Below, in pieces: positions 58,760 to 64,000 of a stretch of 64,000 nucleotides of DNA. The stretch's first letter is position 1; every line of letters starts with the position of its first letter. A program made the position numbers and the translations under genes. This DNA comes from G963666945 sp963666945 (GTDB taxonomy: Bacteria; Bacteroidota; Bacteroidia; Bacteroidales; Marinifilaceae), in the NCBI GenBank assembly GCA_963666945.2, contig CAXXRT010000019.1:1-64000 (forward strand), in the 5' to 3' direction. The notes below the pieces were generated by a model. It saw only the letters and a program-made list of their open reading frames with translations, was not told the origin of the DNA and made no database searches.

Positions 58760-59548
58760 TTATTGTCTTGCAAATAAAAGCATAATATCTTTCCAGTTGT
58801 ATAGGCCAAATAGTTTGCCGGATGTAATAACTATAACTATGACTATAACCCATTTAACAAATACAACCCCTTTTGATACAGCTAGGCGTGATGCAATTAT
58901 TGCTCCTGATACGTTTCCGATTGTCATAATTAAGCCGTATTTCCATTCGACCTGGTTGTTGAGTATAAAGACTAAGAGTGTAACCGGCGCATATAAGAGT
59001 ACCAGGAAAACTTTTAGGGCATTAGCATGGATAAGATCGTATCCTGCAGATAAAACAAGACTGGCCAGTAAAAAATAACCTACACCAACATGTATAAATC
59101 CTCCATAGAGCCCGATGCCGAAGAAAAGTATTATCTGCCAAAAGTTAACAGGTTTCTGTACTAGTTCTGCCTCCCCATGTATGTACTTGTTGGGTTTAAA
59201 TAATATGAAGAATAACATGAATATCAGTATTACAGCCATTGCTCTCTCAAAGATTTTTTCGTTTATGTCCGTTGCAATCCATGATCCTATCAGTGATCCT
59301 AATACTGTTGGTATAGCGAGTTTAATCCCTTTCTTTTTATCAAGCACTTTCTTTTTATTAAAAGAGAGAGATGCCGTAAGTGTTTGAATAGTAATGGCTA
59401 TTCTGTTTGTTCCATTAGCAACTGGAGCAGGTAGTCCCAGAAACATTAATAAAGATAATGAAATTATTGATCCTCCTCCTGCCAGAGTGTTTATGAAGCC
59501 AACGCATAAACCTGCAATTATTAGGGCTATGATATCTGTTATGCTCAT
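58760..59548 (-). CDS. TauE/SafE-family sulfite/anion exporter permease
   Basis: This 262-residue membrane protein has about eight helices. The repeated GFINTLAGGGSIISLSLLMF and GLYGGFIHVGVGYFLLASLV are the two TauE/SafE half-repeat signatures. The family moves sulfite, sulfoacetate and other organosulfur anions across the inner membrane. The substrate cannot be assigned here. It is separated from the DUF4268 gene by about 40 bases and may share its promoter. Confidence 0.88.
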   Translation of the reverse strand: MSITDIIALIIAGLCVGFINTLAGGGSIISLSLLMFLGLPAPVANGTNRIAITIQTLTASLSFNKKKVLDKKKGIKLAIPTVLGSLIGSWIATDINEKIFERAMAVILIFMLFFILFKPNKYIHGEAELVQKPVNFWQIILFFGIGLYGGFIHVGVGYFLLASLVLSAGYDLIHANALKVFLVLLYAPVTLLVFILNNQVEWKYGLIMTIGNVSGAIIASRLAVSKGVVFVKWVIVIVIVITSGKLFGLYNWKDIMLLFARQ

Positions 59549-59589
59549 TTTGTTATTGTATTGATTGTTGTCAATGGCTAATTGTTGTG

Positions 59590-60054
59590 TTATATTTGTT
59601 GGTCTTTAATGCTCTGTACTATACTGTCTTTTATTTCCATATAGGCAAGTTCAAATAAAATCATTTTTTCAATAAAAAAATCATATATTTTTTCATGATC
59701 ATTCTTTTTATATAAATTGACGTTGTCTAACCTGTAATATACCATACTGATATTTCTTTTATCTTCGGTTGTATAATCTTTTTCCCAAATAAGGTCGTTT
59801 CCACATATTTCTTCAATTACAATCTTATATGCTTTTACTGTATCAAAAATCATGTGTCTTTTAATATCCTTCTTGCCGTCTATCTGCATGCATACTATTG
59901 CAGAATCTCTATTTACATCAAATTTAAACTGAGAATATTTTATAGATATATTTCGTAATAACCAGCGTCTTTTTCCAATCTTATCTTTGGCGTATTGTTT
60001 GAAATTTTCCCAGAACTCTGTTTTAATATTTTTTGCTTCCTCTTTTGTGTACAT
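59590..60054 (-). CDS. DUF4268 domain-containing protein
   Basis: This 154-residue soluble protein (MYTKEEAKNIKTEFWENF, RRWLLRNISIKYSQFKFDV, IYDFFIEKMILFELAYMEI) fits the DUF4268 family. There is no signal or membrane helix. In other bacteria related domains accompany restriction enzymes, but the stand-alone version is common in Bacteroidota and has no known role. TAAATTTG on the - strand at 60110-60117 is a likely -7 element. Confidence 0.75.
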   Translation of the reverse strand: MYTKEEAKNIKTEFWENFKQYAKDKIGKRRWLLRNISIKYSQFKFDVNRDSAIVCMQIDGKKDIKRHMIFDTVKAYKIVIEEICGNDLIWEKDYTTEDKRNISMVYYRLDNVNLYKKNDHEKIYDFFIEKMILFELAYMEIKDSIVQSIKDQQI

Positions 60055-60109
60055 GGTTTCTATTTATTGAGCTTGTTATATATCTGATATGGTTGGTGAT
60101 CTTTTTTTG

Positions 60110-60117
60110 CAAATTTA
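60110..60117 (-). promoter_or_regulatory. -7 element of the DUF4268 gene
   Basis: TAAATTTG on the - strand matches TAnnTTTG, 56 bases before the start codon. The divergent element at 60160-60167 serves the opposite gene. Confidence 0.5.
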
Positions 60118-60159
60118 CAAGAAATATGGTTCTATTTAGAATATGGGGTTATATTTTTG

Positions 60160-60167
60160 TAACTTTG
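60160..60167 (+). promoter_or_regulatory. -7 element of the DUF4956 gene
   Basis: TAACTTTG matches TAnnTTTG, 23 bases before ATG 60191. It lies inside the longer open frame starting at 60143, which is therefore not the start. Confidence 0.6.
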
Positions 60168-60190
60168 ATAAAAGACTAAAAAACAATAAT

Positions 60191-60769
60191 ATGGCCTTAT
60201 CATCTTTCTTTCTGGAATTATTTATACGGTTTTCTATTAATATAATAGCCTGTATCTTAATTATATATTTAATTTATTATCGCATATCTTCTAAAAAGAA
60301 TTTTGCCTTTGCTTATATGATATTGTCTACTACAATATTCTTCTTGTGTTATTTTCTTGTTACTGTGGAGTTTCAACTTGGTCTTGCATTGGGACTTTTT
60401 GCTATCTTTGGGATTATTAGATATAGAACGGATTCTGTTCCTATAAAAGAAATGACTTATTTATTTCTTGTTATTGCTCTTTCAATCATTAATGCCTTAG
60501 TTAGTTTGGAAACCCGAGTAATAGAATTGTTGATAGCAAATATTGTTTTTGTAGTATTGCCTTTTGTCATAGAAAAATTTGGGGACGATAACTTGGAGAC
60601 GTTAAGTATAGTGTATGATAAAAGCCATCTTGTTGCTCCTGAAAGAAGACAGGAGTTAATATTAGATATAGAGGAACGTTTGGGTGTAAAGATTAGGAAT
60701 ATCTCGATAGGAAAGATTGATCTTGCATCAAATAAGGTGAGGCTAGAAATGAAAATTGAAAAGATGTAG
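60191..60769 (+). CDS. DUF4956 membrane protein
   Basis: This protein of about 192 residues begins MALSSFFLELFIRFS, followed by four membrane helices to about residue 125 and a soluble C-terminus with a beta-alpha pattern (RRQELILDIEERLGVKIRNI). LALGLFAIFGIIRYRTDSVPIKEMTYLF is the DUF4956 core. The family often accompanies VTC-like polyphosphate polymerases or CotH proteins, but none is nearby. The RNase HII gene follows by 21 bases. Start chosen from the promoter at 60160. Confidence 0.8.
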   Translation: MALSSFFLELFIRFSINIIACILIIYLIYYRISSKKNFAFAYMILSTTIFFLCYFLVTVEFQLGLALGLFAIFGIIRYRTDSVPIKEMTYLFLVIALSIINALVSLETRVIELLIANIVFVVLPFVIEKFGDDNLETLSIVYDKSHLVAPERRQELILDIEERLGVKIRNISIGKIDLASNKVRLEMKIEKM

Positions 60770-60790
60770 GATAATAAAATCAGAAATTTA

Positions 60791-61393
60791 ATGTTGGAAT
60801 CAAGTTTTAATAAAGGTGTTGTTGAGGTAGGTTGTGATGAAGCTGGACGAGGATGTCTGGCAGGTCCTGTTTTCGCTGCTGCTGTAATATTGCCGGATAA
60901 TTTCTCAAATGAATTGTTGAATGACTCAAAGAAACTTTCTGAGAAAAACAGGTATAAACTTAGATCTGTGATAGAAAAAGAGGCTTTGTATTGGGCAGTA
61001 GGAATAGTTGATAATAATGAGATTGATGAAATTAATATTCTTAATGCATCTTTTCTTGCTATGCACAGAGCTATTGATAAATTGGGGATAGTGCCTGAGC
61101 ATATTATTGTAGATGGAAATAGGTTCACTAAATATAAGGATATTTCTCATGAATGTATAGTAAAAGGTGACGGAAAATTTATGTCTATTGCTGCCGCATC
61201 TATACTTGCTAAAACATATAGGGATGATTTTATGAATGAGATTCATATTAAACATCCGGAATATGACTGGAAATCTAATAAGGGCTATCCTACGAAAAAA
61301 CACAGAATGGCAATCATGAATAATGGGATTACTTCGTTTCATCGTAAGTCGTTTAATCTTATTGATAAACAACTTTCTTTAGAGCTATGGTAA
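60791..61393 (+). CDS. rnhB: Ribonuclease HII
   Basis: This 200-residue nuclease cuts RNA in RNA-DNA hybrids, including single ribonucleotides in DNA. The catalytic carboxylates are in VGCDEAGRGCLAGP (D and E) and in IIVDGNRF and AASILAKTYRDDFM. YDWKSNKGYPTKKHRMAI is the C-terminal signature. It is just downstream of the DUF4956 gene, probably on one transcript. Confidence 0.95.
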   Translation: MLESSFNKGVVEVGCDEAGRGCLAGPVFAAAVILPDNFSNELLNDSKKLSEKNRYKLRSVIEKEALYWAVGIVDNNEIDEINILNASFLAMHRAIDKLGIVPEHIIVDGNRFTKYKDISHECIVKGDGKFMSIAAASILAKTYRDDFMNEIHIKHPEYDWKSNKGYPTKKHRMAIMNNGITSFHRKSFNLIDKQLSLELW

Positions 61394-61442
61394 TAGTTAT
61401 AGTATTTTATTATATTTACAGAGAAACTGTAACTAAAAGAAT

Positions 61443-62954
61443 ATGGCTGTAATTAACTCGTTAGTTTCACTTTTTAACTTGAAAAGACTTTCACAGATAA
61501 GGCTTTTTAAGCAAAACCCTATAGAAGTACAGAAGGCGTGTCTTTTTGATTTGCTGGAGAATGCGGCACTTACTGAATGGGGGAAAAGGTATAACTTTAA
61601 AAGTATAAAAACCCGGGAGCAGTTCAGGGAACGTATTCCTATTCAAACATATGAGTCACTTAGTCCATATATTACCCGTTTGTTAAAGGGGGAGAAAAAT
61701 ATATTATGGCCAGAAGAGGTTAAATGGTTTGCTAAATCTTCGGGGACAACAAGTACAAAAAGTAAATTTATTCCTGTTAGTAAAAGTTCTTTGGAAGAAT
61801 GCCATTTTAGAGGGGGTAAAGATATAATTGCCATTTATAATGATGTTTATCCCGACAATAATATCTTTTCAGGCAAAAGTCTTGCATTAGGAGGAAGTCA
61901 TCAGGTAAGCAGGTTTAATAACGAAAGTTTCTACGGTGATCTTTCTGCTATTATTATTGAAAATCTGCCTTTTTGGGCTAATTTTATGCGAACTCCTGAT
62001 TCTTCAATTATGCTTTTGTCTGAATGGGAGGAAAAAATAATAAAGATTGCTGAAACTACTATTAATGAGAATGTAACTAGTTTAGCTGGGGTTCCTTCAT
62101 GGTTCCTGACTCTTATTAAGTATATTCTTGAACAAACGGGGAAAGAAAATCTTCATGAAGTTTGGCCAAATCTTGAACTATTTATTCATGGTGGAGTAAG
62201 TTTTGTTCCTTATAGGGAGCAATATAAAAAGCTTTTGCCAAATAAACCAATGAGATATCTGGAGACATACAATGCATCTGAAGGTTTTTTTGGAATACAA
62301 GACGATCCTAATGATAGTAGTATGCTTTTAATGCTCGATTATGGAGTTTATTACGAATTTGTTCCAATGGAAGAGTTTGGTAATAAATTTCCAAAGTCTA
62401 TAATGCTTGATGAGGTAGAAAAAGGTAAGAATTATGCATTGATTATTTCTACTAATGGTGGTTTGTGGAGGTATATGATAGGGGATACTGTAATGTTTAC
62501 CTCTTTGAATCCTTTTAAATTTAAAATTACTGGTAGAACTAAATTATTTATAAATGCCTTTGGAGAAGAAATAATAATTGAAAATGCAATTGCCGGACTA
62601 AATAAAGCTTGTTCAGAAACAGGTGCTACTATTAAGGAATATACAGCCGCTCCTGTATTTATTGGGGAGAAGAGCAAAGGGGCTCATGAATGGTTGATTG
62701 AATTTGATAAGCAACCGGATGATCTTGATTTTTTTGCTAAAGCTTTGGATGATGAGCTTCAGAATGTTAACTCCGATTATGAAGCTAAGAGGTATAAGGA
62801 TATTACTCTTGAAAGGCTGAAGCTGACAGTTGCCCGAAAGGGAGTCTTTTATGATTGGATGAAAGATCGTGGCAAACTGGGGGGCCAGAATAAAGTTCCG
62901 GGATTATGGAATAATCGTGAATTGATAGATGATATATTAAAATATAATGAATGA
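61443..62954 (+). CDS. GH3-family (acyl-acid-amido synthetase fold) protein
   Basis: This 503-residue protein belongs to the GH3 family, adenylate-forming enzymes known from plants for joining hormones to amino acids. FAKSSGTTSTKSKFIPVS is the ATP-binding loop. YLETYNASEGFFGIQDDP and LWRYMIGDTVMFTSLNPFKFKI are the other core motifs, and WMKDRGKLGGQNKVPGLWNN closes it. Bacteroidota carry such proteins of unknown substrate. No pathway partner is adjacent. Confidence 0.88.
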   Translation: MAVINSLVSLFNLKRLSQIRLFKQNPIEVQKACLFDLLENAALTEWGKRYNFKSIKTREQFRERIPIQTYESLSPYITRLLKGEKNILWPEEVKWFAKSSGTTSTKSKFIPVSKSSLEECHFRGGKDIIAIYNDVYPDNNIFSGKSLALGGSHQVSRFNNESFYGDLSAIIIENLPFWANFMRTPDSSIMLLSEWEEKIIKIAETTINENVTSLAGVPSWFLTLIKYILEQTGKENLHEVWPNLELFIHGGVSFVPYREQYKKLLPNKPMRYLETYNASEGFFGIQDDPNDSSMLLMLDYGVYYEFVPMEEFGNKFPKSIMLDEVEKGKNYALIISTNGGLWRYMIGDTVMFTSLNPFKFKITGRTKLFINAFGEEIIIENAIAGLNKACSETGATIKEYTAAPVFIGEKSKGAHEWLIEFDKQPDDLDFFAKALDDELQNVNSDYEAKRYKDITLERLKLTVARKGVFYDWMKDRGKLGGQNKVPGLWNNRELIDDILKYNE

Positions 62955-63178
62955 TACATGGGAGATTAATTCATAGTGCGATGTATTTTTATTATGGGGG
63001 CTATCATGTGTACTAATACGAAGGGAATTAATTAATATAGAAAGTAAAATGTTGATTGTGGTTTGGTATTTTGTTTTAGTATACTTATGTTGATTTATTT
63101 TTTTTTGTGTTTTTATGATAAGGGTTTCTTGCGATAATAAAATTCTATATTTATGTTTTTAAAGTTCTTAAATGCTTT

Positions 63179-63751
63179 ATGAAAACAACACTTCATATTC
63201 GTAATATGGTCTGTAACCGTTGTATCATGGCCGTAGAAGAATTGTTCAAGGGGCTGGATATTCCTTGTGGAAAAATTACATTGGGTAAAGTAGAGGTAGA
63301 TGCAGAATCTATCGATGAAGAGAAGCTTAAGGTTATACGTGAGGGGTTAGATAAGTTAGGTTTTGAGCTTATCGATAGTCATAAGGGGAAATTGATAGAG
63401 AAGATTAAAAATATTGTAGTAGAAAGAATACATTATGGGGATATGGAGGATAATGATTTCTCCTGGTCTGCACATATCGCCAATGAACTACATTACGATT
63501 ATAAATATTTGAGCCGTTTATTTTCATCAATGGAAAGCGTAACAATAGAACATTATATAATAGGTCAAAAGATAGAAAAAGCTAAAGAACTTATTGTTTA
63601 TGATGAACTGACACTCTCTCAGATTGCTTATAAGTTGGGATATAGTAGTGTTGCTCATCTTAGCGGACAATTTAAAAAAGAGACAGGGATGAATCCTACT
63701 GAGTTTAAAAAAATGGGTGCTTCTTTAAGGAAACCTCTGGATAAGGTTTAA
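63179..63751 (+). CDS. AraC-family regulator with N-terminal HMA-like domain
   Basis: This 190-residue protein begins with a heavy-metal-associated domain at about 1-70 (LHIRNMVCNRCIMAVEELF, Cys12 and Cys15 as in metal-binding CxxC). It ends with an AraC/XylS double helix-turn-helix at about 75-180 (LTLSQIAYKLGYSSVAHLSGQF and TGMNPTEFKKMG). I infer a transcription factor that senses copper or a similar metal through the N-terminal domain. Such AraC-HMA proteins occur in Bacteroidota near metal efflux genes. Here the next genes are beyond the window. Confidence 0.85.
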   Translation: MKTTLHIRNMVCNRCIMAVEELFKGLDIPCGKITLGKVEVDAESIDEEKLKVIREGLDKLGFELIDSHKGKLIEKIKNIVVERIHYGDMEDNDFSWSAHIANELHYDYKYLSRLFSSMESVTIEHYIIGQKIEKAKELIVYDELTLSQIAYKLGYSSVAHLSGQFKKETGMNPTEFKKMGASLRKPLDKV

Positions 63752-64000
63752 ATAATATAATATTTTCTGAAAATAGCATAACGAAGTTTTTACCTCAGGT
63801 CGTGACTTTACAGTAAAAGGAAGTATTGGTGATGATAAAGGAAGAATCTAAAATATTAACAGTTATTTTAGAAGGAATATCCTGCGAGTATATAATTCGT
63901 TGATCCATAAGTCCGGATTTTCTACAGAAATTTTCGATTAAAACTGCAATATTTATTATATTAAGTAAATTTATTGGTTAATAGAAAGAAACATGAAAGG
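63752..64000 (+). other. Region after the AraC-HMA gene, with a possible gene relic
   Basis: No complete gene fits. One frame at 63780-63851 reads like protein (NEVFTSGRDFTVKGSIGDDK, then GRI and a stop) but a stop lies just upstream, so it may be the tail of a broken gene or chance. An ATG at 63993 near the window edge could begin the next gene. Both are weak. Confidence 0.25.

Overview
The window is a low-GC chromosomal segment of a Bacteroidota bacterium, most likely in the Bacteroidales/Marinilabiliales area. I cannot name a genus. The evidence is the anti-Shine-Dalgarno 3' end of the 16S gene in its Bacteroidota form (GGAACACCTCCTTTCT), repeated Bacteroidota-type promoter elements (TAnnTTTG at -7, TTTG at -33), and lineage-typical genes: glutamine synthetase type III, GldH, SprE/PorW, DUF4494, DUF4268, a START-like protein and the long PurM form.

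Positions 1-8500 hold one rRNA operon (16S-23S-5S, + strand) with no functional spacer tRNA. It has two similar candidate promoters in its leader and a strong terminator. Copies of one ISL3/ISAon1-type insertion sequence flank it. Upstream is a badly decayed copy cut by the window edge. Downstream is an apparently intact element (6690-8133) with 25-bp terminal inverted repeats and an 8-bp target duplication. It sits inside the left terminal repeat of an older, internally deleted relative of about 376 bp.

Positions 8600-21000 carry an aminotransferase, dnaK, a LexA-like (XRE + S24) repressor divergent from a Y-family polymerase and a DnaE-type polymerase (a damage-inducible mutagenesis cassette with two visible operators), aspA, a DUF4494 gene, tRNA-Met and a YihY/BrkB membrane protein. 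Positions 21400-33040 are housekeeping: an LPS-export permease, fmt, a glucosaminidase, cdd, a pseudouridine synthase, the panB-psd-cdsA-DUF2007 cluster, and rsfS-ftsH divergent from birA.

Positions 33300-37260 hold two PAS sensor histidine kinases without response regulators and a small protein I do not recognise. Positions 37300-50700 hold metG, then the run ldcA-like/nudix/gldH/trmB/mrp, the gliding/type IX secretion lipoprotein SprE/PorW, tsaE, alanine dehydrogenase, a HAD phosphatase and a pyridoxal kinase. Positions 50900-64000 hold glnN, an outer-membrane porin, a lipoprotein fusing TPR, PD40, OmpA and SPOR-like parts, purM, acylphosphatase, a TauE-type permease, DUF4268, DUF4956, rnhB, a GH3-family protein and an AraC regulator with an N-terminal HMA-like metal-binding domain.

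Most genes are ordinary core metabolism. The accessory interest lies in the nested insertion sequences around the rRNA operon and in the self-regulated polymerase cassette. I saw no CRISPR array, prophage or recognisable defence island.
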